Shown: positions 40,869 to 49,843 of the stretch, piece after piece
How the letters are laid out: every line of letters starts with the position of its first letter
Numbering within the stretch: position 1 is the first letter of the stretch
Assembly (NCBI RefSeq): GCF_006335015.1
Contig: NZ_VDGT01000001.1
Location: forward strand, 558,001 to 622,000
Direction of reading: 5' to 3'
Length of the DNA stretch: 64,000 bases
From: Streptomyces sedi
GTDB taxonomy: Bacteria; Actinomycetota; Actinomycetes; Streptomycetales; Streptomycetaceae
The notes under the pieces: generated by a model
Seen by the model: only the letters and a program-made list of their open reading frames with translations
Databases searched by the model: none
Told to the model about the DNA's origin: nothing
Translations under genes and position numbers: made by a program

Positions 40869-42252
40869 CGCCCAGCGCCCGGGTCACCGCGTGGATCACC
40901 AGTCCGGCGAGCGCGCCGATGACCGTGCCGTTGAGCCGGATGAACTGGAGGTCGCGCCCGATGTGCAGCTCGATCTTCCGCGAGGTCGTCGGGGCGTCCC
41001 AGGCCGCCACCGTGTCGGTGATCAACGAGGTGATCTGCGCCCGGTAGCCGGAGACCACATGGACCGTCGCGTCGGCGACCCAGCCGTCGAGCTTGGCGCG
41101 CAGCCGGTCGTCCGAGGCCAGCCGCCCGCCGGTGCTCAGCACCGCGACCCGCGCGCGCAGCCGCAGCGCGCTGCGCTCGTCCTCCGCCGAGGCGAGGATC
41201 ATCGCCCGCAGCGCGCCCCACGCCGAGGCGATGAGGTCCTGCACCGCCGGCCGGTTGAGCAGGTCGTTCTTCACCCGCTCGACGCGCTCCCTGGTCTCCG
41301 GGTCGTGCTGCAACTGCTGGGCGAAGTCGGCGAGGAAGCGGTCGACGGTCTCCCTGGCCGGGTGGTCCGGCTGGTCCTTGGCCTCGGTGACGAAGCGCAG
41401 CAACTCGCGGTAGACCCGCTCGCCGACCCTGCGGTCGACGAACCTGGGCGTCCAGCCGGGCGAGCCGCCGGCGACCGCGTCGAGCACCGCGTCCCGATGG
41501 GTCGTCAGCCAGCCCTGCGCGGCCTCCAACAGCAGGTCCACCAACCGGCGGTGGCCCTCGTCCGCGATGGTCCGCTCCAGCAGCCGGCCCAGCGTCGGGG
41601 CGATCTCCTGCGCCTCGGCCCGCCGGGTGATCGACTCGGAGAGCACGGCCTGCACGTCGGCGTCCCGCAACACCCGCAGCCCGCCCCGCACCGCCGTGGC
41701 CAACTCGGCGGTGACGCGGTCCGCGTTGTCCGGCACGGCGAGCCAGTCGCCCAGCCGCTGCGAGAGCTCGACCGAGCGCAACCTGTCCCTGACCACCTGC
41801 TCGGAGAGGAAGTTCTCCCCGACGAACTCCCCCAGGGACTGGCCCAGCTGGTCCTTCTTGGTCGGGATGATCGCCGTGTGCGGGATGGGCAGCCCTAGCG
41901 GTCTGCGGAAGAGCGCGGTCACCGCGAACCAGTCGGCGAGCGCGCCCACCATCCCGGCCTCGGCCGCCGCCGCGACATAGCCGGCCCAGGCGCCGGCGCC
42001 ACTGTGCTCGGCCCAGGTGGCGAGGGCGTAGACCACGGCGACCAGCACCAGCAGGCCGGTGGCCACCGCCTTCATCCGGCGCAGCCCGCGCAGTCTCAAC
42101 TCGTCCGCGGCGGTGAGCACGCCGGCGGGGCCCGCTCCCTCGCCCCGCACGCCACGCTCGCCCCGCACGTCGCGCTCCCCGGCGCGCTCGACCTCCTCCG
42201 CGCGCTCGCCACGCTCCGCTTCCTCGGCGCGCTCGGCGTCCTCGGTCCGCAT
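40864..42252 (-). CDS. DUF445 family membrane protein
   Basis: A 462-aa protein of the DUF445/YjiN type. A charged, repetitive N-terminus rich in Glu and Arg (about 40 residues) is followed by one helix (ATGLLVLVAVVYALATW), then the family's start motif AGMVGALADWFAVTALFRRPLGLPIPHTAIIP. The middle is helical, with ERV and LDGWV segments. The C-terminus has a further helix after HIGRDLQFIRLNGTVIGALAGLVIH, the most conserved DUF445 end. ATG 42250-42252 has GGAGGGA 9 nt upstream; longer starts lack a ribosome binding site. Function not known. Confidence 0.88.
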   Translation of the reverse strand: MRTEDAERAEEAERGERAEEVERAGERDVRGERGVRGEGAGPAGVLTAADELRLRGLRRMKAVATGLLVLVAVVYALATWAEHSGAGAWAGYVAAAAEAGMVGALADWFAVTALFRRPLGLPIPHTAIIPTKKDQLGQSLGEFVGENFLSEQVVRDRLRSVELSQRLGDWLAVPDNADRVTAELATAVRGGLRVLRDADVQAVLSESITRRAEAQEIAPTLGRLLERTIADEGHRRLVDLLLEAAQGWLTTHRDAVLDAVAGGSPGWTPRFVDRRVGERVYRELLRFVTEAKDQPDHPARETVDRFLADFAQQLQHDPETRERVERVKNDLLNRPAVQDLIASAWGALRAMILASAEDERSALRLRARVAVLSTGGRLASDDRLRAKLDGWVADATVHVVSGYRAQITSLITDTVAAWDAPTTSRKIELHIGRDLQFIRLNGTVIGALAGLVIHAVTRALGG

Positions 42253-42430
42253 CCCCGTCACTCCCTCCGCGTTCGCCGTGGGCAACGACCCGTGCCCCAC
42301 GCGTCGTTCCCGCATCATCCCCCCTCGGGCCGTTTCTGCCCCATTCGCCATCCACAGGGCCGGTGTGATCATTCACAAGCTGTGGAGGGTTTGGTACGGC
42401 CGTACGAGTGACGCGTGGGATCATCGACGC

Positions 42431-43750
42431 GTGGGAGAGGTCAGTAAGCGAGGAGTCTTCGGACTGCTCGCCGCTTTGCTAGTGATACTGCTGGGGGTCG
42501 CCCTCGCCATCGGCACGGGGCGGGGCGAGAGAGTGGACATCGCGGCGCCGACGCCTTCGGCGCCCGAGGTGGTGCCCGCCGCGCGCGGGGAGTGGGTCGG
42601 CACCTGGTCGGCCGCGCCCTCGGGCGCCGAGCCCGGCACCGCCGACGGCTTCGCCGGCCAGACGATCAGGAACGTGGTGCGCACCTCCGTCGGGGGCAGC
42701 GGCGTGCGCGTCGAGCTGTCGAACAGGTACGGCGACCAGCCGGTGACGTTCACGAACGTGACCGTCGCGCTCTCCTCCGCGCTCGGCGGCGCGGCGGCGC
42801 ACGAGGGCACGATGCACCGGGTGACGTTCGGCGACGGCCGCTCGGTGACGGTGCCGCCCGGGGGGTCCGTCATATCCGACGCCACCCCGCTGGAGCTGCC
42901 GCCGGCCGCCGACCTGTTGGTCTCCCTCTACTCGCCCGAGCCGTCCGGCCCGGTCACCTATCACCGGATGGCCCAGCAGGGGAACTACCTGGCCGTGGGC
43001 GAGCAGACCAGCCGGCTCTCCGGCACCGGTTTCACCAGGACCTCCGACGTGTGGCGCTATCTGACGGGCGTCCAGGTGCTCACCGCCCAGGCCGACGGCG
43101 CGGTGGTCGTCATGGGCGACTCGTTGACGGACGGGATCACCTCCACCCCGGACGCCAACCGCCGCTGGACGGACAGGCTCGCCGCGCGGCTGCGCGACGA
43201 CCCCGACGCCCCCGACCTGGCCGTGCTCAACCAGGGCATCAGCGGGAACCGGCTGCTGCGCGACGGCCCGCCGGACCGCCTGTTCAACGGGGCGAGCGGG
43301 CTCAGCCGGCTGCACACCGACGCGCTGCCCCAGCCGGGCGCCCGCACGCTGGTGGTCCAGTTGGGCATCAACGACATCCTGTTGGAGCCCCGCGCCACGG
43401 ACCCGTTGGCGATAGCGCACGGCCTGCGGCGGCTGGCCGACGAGGCGAGGGCCGAGGGGATGCGGGTACTGGGCTGCACGCTGGCGCCGTTCGGCGGGCA
43501 CCCGGCGTGGACGCCCGAGTGGGAGGAGATACGCCTGCGGGTGAACGACCAGATCAGGGCGGGCGGGGTGTTCGACGCCGTGGTCGACTTCGACGCGGCG
43601 CTGGCGGACCCGACGACCCCGCACCGGCTGCTGCCCGCCTTCGACTCGGGCGACGGTCTCCACCCCAACGACCGGGGGTTCCACGCGATGGCCGAGGCGG
43701 TCGACCTCGCCGAGCTGCTCGACCACACGACGGACGCCCAGGCCCTCTGA
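42431..43750 (+). CDS. SGNH/GDSL-family hydrolase, membrane-anchored or secreted
   Basis: A 439-aa esterase/lipase-type hydrolase. The N-terminus has a signal or anchor helix (VFGLLAALLVILLGVALAIG). Family blocks are intact: VVMGDSLTDGI (nucleophile Ser near residue 231), GISGNR (block II Gly), QLGINDIL (block III Asn) and GDGLHPNDRG (block V Asp and His, near 407). A beta-rich N-terminal domain (about 55-200, WVGTWSAAPSGAEPG...) is typical of secreted bacterial SGNH enzymes. GTG start without Shine-Dalgarno; GATCAT lies 6 nt before it, as in leaderless genes. Divergent from the DUF445 gene. Confidence 0.9.
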   Translation: MGEVSKRGVFGLLAALLVILLGVALAIGTGRGERVDIAAPTPSAPEVVPAARGEWVGTWSAAPSGAEPGTADGFAGQTIRNVVRTSVGGSGVRVELSNRYGDQPVTFTNVTVALSSALGGAAAHEGTMHRVTFGDGRSVTVPPGGSVISDATPLELPPAADLLVSLYSPEPSGPVTYHRMAQQGNYLAVGEQTSRLSGTGFTRTSDVWRYLTGVQVLTAQADGAVVVMGDSLTDGITSTPDANRRWTDRLAARLRDDPDAPDLAVLNQGISGNRLLRDGPPDRLFNGASGLSRLHTDALPQPGARTLVVQLGINDILLEPRATDPLAIAHGLRRLADEARAEGMRVLGCTLAPFGGHPAWTPEWEEIRLRVNDQIRAGGVFDAVVDFDAALADPTTPHRLLPAFDSGDGLHPNDRGFHAMAEAVDLAELLDHTTDAQAL

Positions 43751-43797
43751 CCGCCCGGAGGCGCGCGGCGCGACGGCCCGCAGCCGCCCCGTTCGCG

Positions 43798-43815
43798 CCC
43801 CGTCGGCCGACGGGG
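43798..43815 (+). terminator. perfect 18-nt palindrome after the SGNH hydrolase gene
   Basis: CCCCGTCGGCCGACGGGG, 47 nt after the stop, foldable into a 7-bp stem with a GGCC tetraloop. Probable terminator; a protein-binding dyad is the alternative. Confidence 0.45.
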
Positions 43816-43970
43816 CCAACGGGTGAGACGGCGCACCCGTCCGGGGGACAGCGGACGCGCCGGTGAGGTGCGGGGCGCGGGGGTTTCGTTACGCACGGTG
43901 CGAAAGTGTTTACCCAAGGCAGATAAAAGCACCGCCGACGCACCGAGACCCAGGTCGTGACGAGGGCCCC

Positions 43971-46511
43971 ATGAGCGACGCAAGCCCGCCCAGCAGCAGC
44001 GACGACGAACCTTCCCCGGACGCGACCCCCGAGGCCGGCACCCCGTCCGCCGCCTCGCCCGCCCCCGGGCAGGCCCCCGAGACCGACGCGTCCGGGACGC
44101 GCTCCGCGCGTTCCCGCTTCGGCGGCTGGCCCGGGTGGGCGCCGCGCCCGCCGCGCCCACCCGCGCGCCGCCGCACCGGCTGGCGCCGGCTGGTGCCGAC
44201 CTGGCGGCTGGTGCTGGTGGCCGGCGCCGTCGCCCTCGTCGCCCTGCTCGGCTCGCTGATCGCCGGCTATCTGCTCGTCGACATCCCCGAGCCCAAGTCG
44301 GCCGCCGCAGCCCAGAGCAACGTCTATCTCTACGCGGACGGCAGCCAGTTGGCCCGCGTCGGCGAGATCGACCGGGAGAACGTGGACCTCGACGACGTGC
44401 CCGAGCACGTGCGCCACGCCGCGCTCGCCGCCGAGGACCGGGACTTCTACCACGCGCCCCCGGTCGACATCGGCGCCATGGCACGCGCCGGGTGGAACAT
44501 GATGCGTGGCGGCGGCCGGCAGTCCGGATCGACCATCACCCAGCAGTATGTGAAGAACTACTACCTCGACCAGCGCCAGACCGTCACCCGAAAGGTCAAG
44601 GAGCTGTTTATCGCGGTCAAGCTCGATCGCGAGGTGAGCAAGGACGAGATCCTGGAGGGCTACCTCAACACCAGCTACTTCGGCCGCAACGCCTACGGCA
44701 TCCAGGCCGCCGCCCACGCCTACTACGGCAAGCCGGCGAAGGAGCTGAACGCGGCGGAGGGCGCCTACCTGGCCGCGTTGCTCAACTCCCCCAACGCCTA
44801 CGACGTCCGGGCCAACCCGGGCGCCCGCGAGCGGGCCGAGGCCCGTTGGGAGTACGTGCTGGACGGGATGGTCTCCGAGGGCTGGCTGGAGGAGGAGGAA
44901 CGCGAGGGGATGCGTTTCCCCGAACCCCAGGACCAGAACCCGTCGGCCGGCCTCGACGGTGAGCGCGGCTATCTGGTGGAGGCCGTCAAGCGGCACCTCG
45001 ACGAGCGCGGCATCGTCGACGAGCACCAGCTCGCCGCCGGCGGCTACCGCATCACCACCACCATCGAACCCGCCCGCCAGCGCGCCCTCACCGACGCGGT
45101 CGACGCCCAGCTGGAGACCGCGCTCAACGAGGAGCGCGAGCAGGACAGCTGGGTCCGCGCGGGCGCCAGCTCCGTCGACACCGAGACCGGCCATGTCGTC
45201 GCCATGTACGGCGGCCGGGACTATGTCGAGCAGTACGTCAACAACGCGACCCGCCGCGACTACCAGGCCGCCTCCACGTTCAAGCCGTTCGTCTACGCCG
45301 CCGCGCTGGAGAACGACTCCACCAACCAGAAGGGGGAGCTGATCGGCCCCTCCACCAAGTACGACGGTCGCAGCGGTCGCGAGGTGGTCTCCCGCGACGG
45401 CAGCGGCACCGGCTGGGCGCCGGAGAACGAGTCCAACCGCGACTACGAAACCGTCCCCGTCAGCGAGGGCATGGACAAGTCGATCAACGCGGTCTTCGCC
45501 CAGATGGGCGTGGACGTCGGCCCCGAGCTGGTGCGGGACACGGCGGTGGCCCTCGGGCTGCCCGAGGCGACGCCCGGGCTGACCGAGGCGGACGCGTCGA
45601 TCTCGCTGGGCACCGCGACGCCGAGCACCCTGGACATGGCCGGCGCCTACGCGACGCTGGCGCGGCACGGCGAGCACCGGGAGGTGCTGCTGGTCTCCGA
45701 GATCACCAAGGACGGCGAGACCGTCGACCTGCCGGAGCCCGAGCGGGGCGAGGCGATCTCCCGGGAGGCGGCCGACGGCACCACCGCGATGCTGGAGGCC
45801 GTGGTCCGCGGCGGCACCGGCACGGCGGCGGCCAGCTCCGGACGCCCCTCGGCAGGCAAGACCGGCACCGCGGAGAACGACCGCGCGGCCTGGTTCGCCG
45901 GTTTCACTCCCGAACTGGCCACCGTCGTCGCCATCTTCGGGCAGGACCCGGAGACCGGCGCGCAGCGCGAGCTGTACGGGGCGGCCGGGCAGGAACGCAT
46001 CAGCGGCGGCGGCTTCCCCGCCAGGATCTGGGGCCAGTACACGCAGGCCGCGTTGGAGGGGCAGCCGGTGACCGACTTCGAGCTGCACCAGCCGGAGCGC
46101 CGCGAGCACGACGACAGCGACCTGGACGGCGACGAGGACGACCCCGACTCCAGCTCGGACCCGGACTCCGAGGACGGCCCGGAGTCGGACCCCGACTCGG
46201 ACTCGGACTCGGACTCGGAGGAGAGCGACGGCCCCGAGGGGTCGACGGGCCCGGAGTCGGACCGGCCGAGCACACCGGGCGGCAGCGCCGAGCCCGGCGG
46301 CTCCGGCTCGCCGAGCGCCCCGGACAGCCCGGGTTCGCCGGAGAGCGGCGGCGGTGCGGGGACCCCGGACGACAACCCGCCGGCGGTCGAGGACAACGCG
46401 CCGGCCGACCCGGGCGGTGCCGTCACCCCCGGCCAGGGCGCGGTCAGGGAGGAGCCCGCCGACACCGACCCGGCCACCGACGCCGACCGGGCCGCCGCCT
46501 CCGGCGGTTGA
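43971..46511 (+). CDS. class A penicillin-binding protein
   Basis: An 846-aa bifunctional peptidoglycan synthase. A cytosolic Pro/Ala-rich region (1-78) is followed by a membrane anchor (about 79-103). The GT51 transglycosylase domain has ALAAEDRDFYHA (catalytic Glu155), GSTITQQYVKN and LEGYLNTSYFG. The transpeptidase domain has ASTFKPF (SxxK, near Ser434), KSINAVF (SxN) and GKTGTAEND (KTG, near 630). The last 150 residues form an acidic, low-complexity tail of Asp-Ser, Gly-Ser and Pro, absent from many homologues. All catalytic residues look intact. Stands alone, with a possible promoter in the AT-richer patch at 43900-43930. Confidence 0.95.
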   Translation: MSDASPPSSSDDEPSPDATPEAGTPSAASPAPGQAPETDASGTRSARSRFGGWPGWAPRPPRPPARRRTGWRRLVPTWRLVLVAGAVALVALLGSLIAGYLLVDIPEPKSAAAAQSNVYLYADGSQLARVGEIDRENVDLDDVPEHVRHAALAAEDRDFYHAPPVDIGAMARAGWNMMRGGGRQSGSTITQQYVKNYYLDQRQTVTRKVKELFIAVKLDREVSKDEILEGYLNTSYFGRNAYGIQAAAHAYYGKPAKELNAAEGAYLAALLNSPNAYDVRANPGARERAEARWEYVLDGMVSEGWLEEEEREGMRFPEPQDQNPSAGLDGERGYLVEAVKRHLDERGIVDEHQLAAGGYRITTTIEPARQRALTDAVDAQLETALNEEREQDSWVRAGASSVDTETGHVVAMYGGRDYVEQYVNNATRRDYQAASTFKPFVYAAALENDSTNQKGELIGPSTKYDGRSGREVVSRDGSGTGWAPENESNRDYETVPVSEGMDKSINAVFAQMGVDVGPELVRDTAVALGLPEATPGLTEADASISLGTATPSTLDMAGAYATLARHGEHREVLLVSEITKDGETVDLPEPERGEAISREAADGTTAMLEAVVRGGTGTAAASSGRPSAGKTGTAENDRAAWFAGFTPELATVVAIFGQDPETGAQRELYGAAGQERISGGGFPARIWGQYTQAALEGQPVTDFELHQPERREHDDSDLDGDEDDPDSSSDPDSEDGPESDPDSDSDSDSEESDGPEGSTGPESDRPSTPGGSAEPGGSGSPSAPDSPGSPESGGGAGTPDDNPPAVEDNAPADPGGAVTPGQGAVREEPADTDPATDADRAAASGG

Positions 46512-46575
46512 CCGGGGGCGACGGCCCGGCGGAAGGGGTCGTCAGGGGATTCGGGGGGGGCGGACGACGGGGGCG

Positions 46576-46917
46576 CTACAGGTAGAGGCCCGTCGAGTCG
46601 TCGGAGCCCTGGAGCCGCTCGGCGGCCACCGCGTGCAGGTCACGCTCGCGCATCAGGATGTACATCACGCCGCGCACCTCGACCTCGGCGCGGTCCTCCG
46701 GGTCGTAGAGCACCCGGTCGTTCGGCTCGACGGTGCGGACGTTCTGCCCGACGGCGACCACCTCGGCCCAGCTGAGCCGGCGGCCGACCTGGGCGGTGGC
46801 CGGAATGACGATGCCGCCGGTCGACCGGCGTTCGCCCTCGGCGCTCTCCGCCCTGACCAACACCCGGTCGTGCAGCATTCGGATGGGCAGCTTGTCGTGG
46901 GTGGGATGGGAACTCAC
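46576..46917 (-). CDS. GroES-family chaperonin-like protein
   Basis: A 113-aa protein of the Cpn10 fold: PIRMLHDRVLVRAE at the start, a mobile loop ERRSTGGIVIPATAQ with Gly-Ile-Val-Ile-Pro, WAEVVAVG, DRVLYDPEDRAEVEVRGVMYILMRERDLHAV. It is a little longer than standard GroES (about 97-102 aa) and stands without groEL, so it is likely a paralogue rather than the main GroES. GTG start, no ribosome binding site, TACGGT 6 nt upstream. It could cap GroEL or have diverged. Confidence 0.88.
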   Translation of the reverse strand: MSSHPTHDKLPIRMLHDRVLVRAESAEGERRSTGGIVIPATAQVGRRLSWAEVVAVGQNVRTVEPNDRVLYDPEDRAEVEVRGVMYILMRERDLHAVAAERLQGSDDSTGLYL

Positions 46918-46923
46918 GGAACG

Positions 46924-46929
46924 ACCGTA
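46924..46929 (-). promoter_or_regulatory. -10 element of a probable leaderless promoter (GroES-like gene)
   Basis: TACGGT on the minus strand, 6 nt before the GTG start. Confidence 0.4.
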
Positions 46930-46983
46930 TCTCAGGGACGTGTCGTCGCGACGACCGGAGTCGGTGCGCGGACGGACTCCGCG

Positions 46984-47307
46984 CTAGCGGCGGCGACGGC
47001 GCGAGGAGAGCACCAGCAGCCCGGTGACCGCGACGGCCAGCACCGCGACGGGGATGACCCGGTCGAGCCGGGGACCGCCGTCGGCGGAGACCAGCTGGGC
47101 GCGGACGCTGTCCACGGTGCGGGTCACGGCGACCGAGGCCTTCCCCGTGGTGCGGTCGACGGCACCGGCGGCCCTGGCCTTGACGTCGCCGACGATGGTC
47201 GCGGGGTGCACCCGGACCGCGATCTCGTCGAGGGTCACGGCGAGGTTCTCCCGCCGGCGGGCGAGCCGCTCCTCGATCTCGGCGGCGCTCCTGGCTGCTT
47301 CCGGCAC
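46984..47307 (-). CDS. DUF3618 family membrane protein
   Basis: A 107-aa protein: an N-terminal helix (AARSAAEIEERLARRRENLAVTLDEIAVRVHP) with the DUF3618 signature (I-x-x-R-L-x-x-x-R-x-x-L-x-x-T-L-D-x-I), a linker and a single C-terminal helix followed by Arg (VIPVAVLAVAVTGLLVLSSRRRRR). GTG 47305-47307 has GGAGG 7 nt upstream. Membrane tail-anchored; function unknown. Divergent from the bcp gene. Confidence 0.87.
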   Translation of the reverse strand: MPEAARSAAEIEERLARRRENLAVTLDEIAVRVHPATIVGDVKARAAGAVDRTTGKASVAVTRTVDSVRAQLVSADGGPRLDRVIPVAVLAVAVTGLLVLSSRRRRR

Positions 47308-47486
47308 GTCGATGCCTCCATCGTCCACACGGTCAACGGTTGTGGGGTTACGGCACAGTGTGTCAGCTCGACCAGGGCGATGCGCGTCGGATACCCCGAT
47401 TAGGCTGGGTGGCGCACCGTTGAGCACGTGCACGACGGCACCACGACGAGACCACGACGCCACACCGCACGCTGAGGAGCACCGCG

Positions 47487-47954
47487 ATGAGCGAGCGCCT
47501 GCAACCCGGGGACACCGCCCCCGCGTTCACCCTGCCCGACGCCGACGGCAAGCCCGTCTCGCTGGCCGACCACGCGGGCCGCAAGGTCATCGTGTACTTC
47601 TACCCGGCGGCGCTCACCCCCGGCTGCACCAAGCAGGCCTGCGACTTCACGGACAACCTGGAGCTGCTGGCCGGCGCCGGGTACGACGTCATCGGGGTCT
47701 CCCCCGACAAGCCGGAGAAGCTGGCCAAGTTCCGCGACAAGGAGGACCTGCGCGTCACCCTGGTCGGCGACGAGGACAAGGCGACGCTGACCGCCTACGG
47801 CGCGTTCGGCGAGAAGAAGATGTACGGCAGGACCGTCACCGGCGTCATCAGGTCCACGGTGATCGTCGACGAGGAGGGCAGGGTCTCCCGGGCGCTGTAC
47901 AACGTGCGGGCCACGGGGCACGTGGCCAAGCTCATCAGGGACCTGGAACTGTAG
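47487..47954 (+). CDS. bcp: Bcp-type thiol peroxidase (peroxiredoxin)
   Basis: A 155-aa thioredoxin-dependent peroxidase. The peroxidatic Cys47 is in PAALTPGCTKQ (with the conserved Pro-x-x-x-Thr-x-x-Cys) and the resolving Cys52 five residues later, as in atypical two-Cys Bcp. GVSPDKPEKLAKF and YGRTVTGVIRSTVIVDEEG are the usual contexts. Removes hydroperoxides in the cytosol. GAGGAG lies 7 nt before the ATG. The HAD phosphatase gene follows after 32 nt and is probably co-transcribed. Confidence 0.96.
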   Translation: MSERLQPGDTAPAFTLPDADGKPVSLADHAGRKVIVYFYPAALTPGCTKQACDFTDNLELLAGAGYDVIGVSPDKPEKLAKFRDKEDLRVTLVGDEDKATLTAYGAFGEKKMYGRTVTGVIRSTVIVDEEGRVSRALYNVRATGHVAKLIRDLEL

Positions 47955-47986
47955 GGCCGACCGGACTTTTGGAAGGCGGAGGCGTC

Positions 47987-48766
47987 GTGGCGGAGCGAAA
48001 GCCGATCGAGTCCTGGCTGACGGACATGGACGGGGTGTTGATACACGAGGGGGTGCCGATCCCCGGCGCCGAGGAGTTCCTGCGGCGGCTCCGCGAGTCG
48101 GGGATGCCGTTCCTGGTGCTGACGAACAACTCGATCTACACCCGGCGCGACCTCCAGGCGCGGCTGACCCGGATGGGGCTTGAGGTCCCGGTGGACGCGA
48201 TCTGGACGTCGGCGCTGGCGACGGCGCAGTTCCTGGACGCGCAGCGGCCGGGCGGTTCGGCGTATGTGATCGGCGAGGCGGGGCTGACCACGGCGCTGCA
48301 CGACGTGGGCTACGTCCTCAGCGACGTCTCGCCGGACTACGTGGTCCTCGGCGAGACCAGGACGTACAGCTTCGAGGCGTTGACGAAGGCCATCCGGCTG
48401 ATCAACGACGGCGCGCGGTTCATCGCCACCAACCCGGACCACACCGGCCCCTCGGCGGAGGGCGCGCTGCCGGCCACGGGGTCGGTGGCCGCGTTGATCA
48501 CCAAGGCGACGGGCCGCGACCCGTACTTCGTGGGCAAGCCGAACCCGCTGATGATGCGCACCGGGCTGAACATGATCGGCGCGCACTCGGAGACCAGCGC
48601 GATGGTCGGGGACCGGATGGACACCGACGTGCTGGCCGGTCTGGAGGCGGGCATGGAGACGTTCCTGGTGCTGACGGGGCTGACCGAGCCGCACGAGATC
48701 GACCGCTTCCCGTTCCGGCCCTCGGCGGTGGTGGACTCGATCGCGGATCTGGTCGACCGCATCTGA
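47987..48766 (+). CDS. HAD-IIA family hydrolase (NagD-like phosphatase)
   Basis: A 259-aa phosphatase. Motif I is LTDMDGVL (Asp13 and Asp15), motif II FLVLTNNS, motif III Lys in VGKPNPLMM, motif IV MVGDRMDTDV. The type IIA cap sits between II and III (GSAYVIGEAGLTTALHDVGYVL). Such enzymes hydrolyse sugar phosphates, nucleotides or glycerol phosphate; the substrate is not visible here. GTG start with GGAGG 4 nt upstream. The stop lies inside a short TCTGA repeat. Confidence 0.94.
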   Translation: MAERKPIESWLTDMDGVLIHEGVPIPGAEEFLRRLRESGMPFLVLTNNSIYTRRDLQARLTRMGLEVPVDAIWTSALATAQFLDAQRPGGSAYVIGEAGLTTALHDVGYVLSDVSPDYVVLGETRTYSFEALTKAIRLINDGARFIATNPDHTGPSAEGALPATGSVAALITKATGRDPYFVGKPNPLMMRTGLNMIGAHSETSAMVGDRMDTDVLAGLEAGMETFLVLTGLTEPHEIDRFPFRPSAVVDSIADLVDRI

Positions 48767-48791
48767 CCGCGTCTGACCATGTCTGAACATC
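48762..48791. repeat. ATCTGACC-type repeat covering the HAD gene stop
   Basis: TCTGA occurs four times at 8-10-nt spacing, and the first contains the stop codon TGA (48764-48766). Confidence 0.8.
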
Positions 48792-48817
48792 TGACCGCCG
48801 ACGGCGGGTGAGGGGGC

Positions 48818-48847
48818 GCGCCGGTCGGGTTCTGACCCGACCGGCGC
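48818..48847 (+). terminator. terminator after bcp-HAD operon
   Basis: Perfect 13-bp stem GCGCCGGTCGGGT/ACCCGACCGGCGC with loop TCTG, 52 nt after the HAD gene. Confidence 0.75.
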
Positions 48848-48922
48848 AAGCGTGAGCGGCTGCGGATGCGGCGGGCGACGCCCCGGGAGACCTTCGACGG
48901 GTAACCACCCGGGAGGTTGGAC

Positions 48923-49843
48923 ATGGGCATCACCCGCTCACTGACACTGACCCTGTGCGCCGCGGCGACCGTGACGGCCGCGGTCGGCGCCGCCCCGGCC
49001 CGTGCCGCCGACGGGCGGTCGGGCGAGGGGGACGCGGTACTGGTCACCCCCGCCAGGCCACTGCCCGGTGAGGGCGTCGGGCTGCTGGTTCCCGAGTGCG
49101 CGGGGGCCGAGTCGGGAGAGGCCGTCTCGCTCGCCTTCTCCGGCACGGTGCGGCTGACGCCTGGCCAGCCGGGCGGCGGGCTCGTCGGCGAGGCGAGGAT
49201 CGACGCCGAGACGGTGCCGGGCCACCACCCGATCCAGGTCACCTGCGGGCAGCCGGACGGCGCGCTGTACGGGCTGGTCACGGTGGGCGGCGGCGCCCCC
49301 GCCGCCGACCACGCGGGCGGCGGCGGCGACCCGACGGCCGAAGGCCCCGAGCCGCTGGGCGCACCCGCATCCGAACCGACACCCGAACGGGGCGGGCGCG
49401 CGGAAGACGGGGAACGCGGCGAGCAAGGGGAACGCGGCGAGCACGGCGAACGGTGCGGGCCCGGCCACGAGAAGCCGGAGAGGCCGGAGAAGCCGGAGCA
49501 CACCGACCGACCGGGACACACCGAACGCCCCGAGCACACCGAGCACTCCGAACGCCCCGACGACCGGCGCGACGGCGAGGGCCGGGGAACGGGCCACGGC
49601 ACGGGCCACGGCACGGACGAGCGTTGCCGCCACGACGGCGGCCGGGAGCACGGTGCCTCGCCCTCAGCGCCGGTGCGGGCCGGCGGCGGGGGCACGGCCG
49701 CGAGCCTGTCGTCGACTCCCGCGCAGCCGGCGGTGAGTTGGGGCGACGCGCTCCCCGCGAGCCTCGCCCTGCTGGCCGGCGGCGGCGCGACCTGGGCGGT
49801 GCGGCGGCTGCGGTCGCGTTCCGGTTCCAGGGCCGGCAGGTGA
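48923..49843 (+). CDS. secreted surface protein coupled to a sortase gene
   Basis: A 306-aa exported protein. Signal peptide GITRSLTLTLCAAATVTAAVGAAPARA is followed by a beta-rich domain of about 90 residues (DAVLVTPARPLPGEGVGLLVPEC ... HHPIQVTCGQPDG, two Cys), then a charged, His/Glu/Arg/Pro-rich stalk (repeats like GERGEQGERGEHGER and PERPEKPEHT). The end is a hydrophobic helix with an Arg tail (ALPASLALLAGGGATWAVRRLRSRS), like a sorting signal but without a clear LPxTG; LPASL is the closest. The stop overlaps the sortase start by GTGA. Probably the sortase substrate or partner. GGGAGG lies 6 nt before the ATG. Confidence 0.85.
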   Translation: MGITRSLTLTLCAAATVTAAVGAAPARAADGRSGEGDAVLVTPARPLPGEGVGLLVPECAGAESGEAVSLAFSGTVRLTPGQPGGGLVGEARIDAETVPGHHPIQVTCGQPDGALYGLVTVGGGAPAADHAGGGGDPTAEGPEPLGAPASEPTPERGGRAEDGERGEQGERGEHGERCGPGHEKPERPEKPEHTDRPGHTERPEHTEHSERPDDRRDGEGRGTGHGTGHGTDERCRHDGGREHGASPSAPVRAGGGGTAASLSSTPAQPAVSWGDALPASLALLAGGGATWAVRRLRSRSGSRAGR

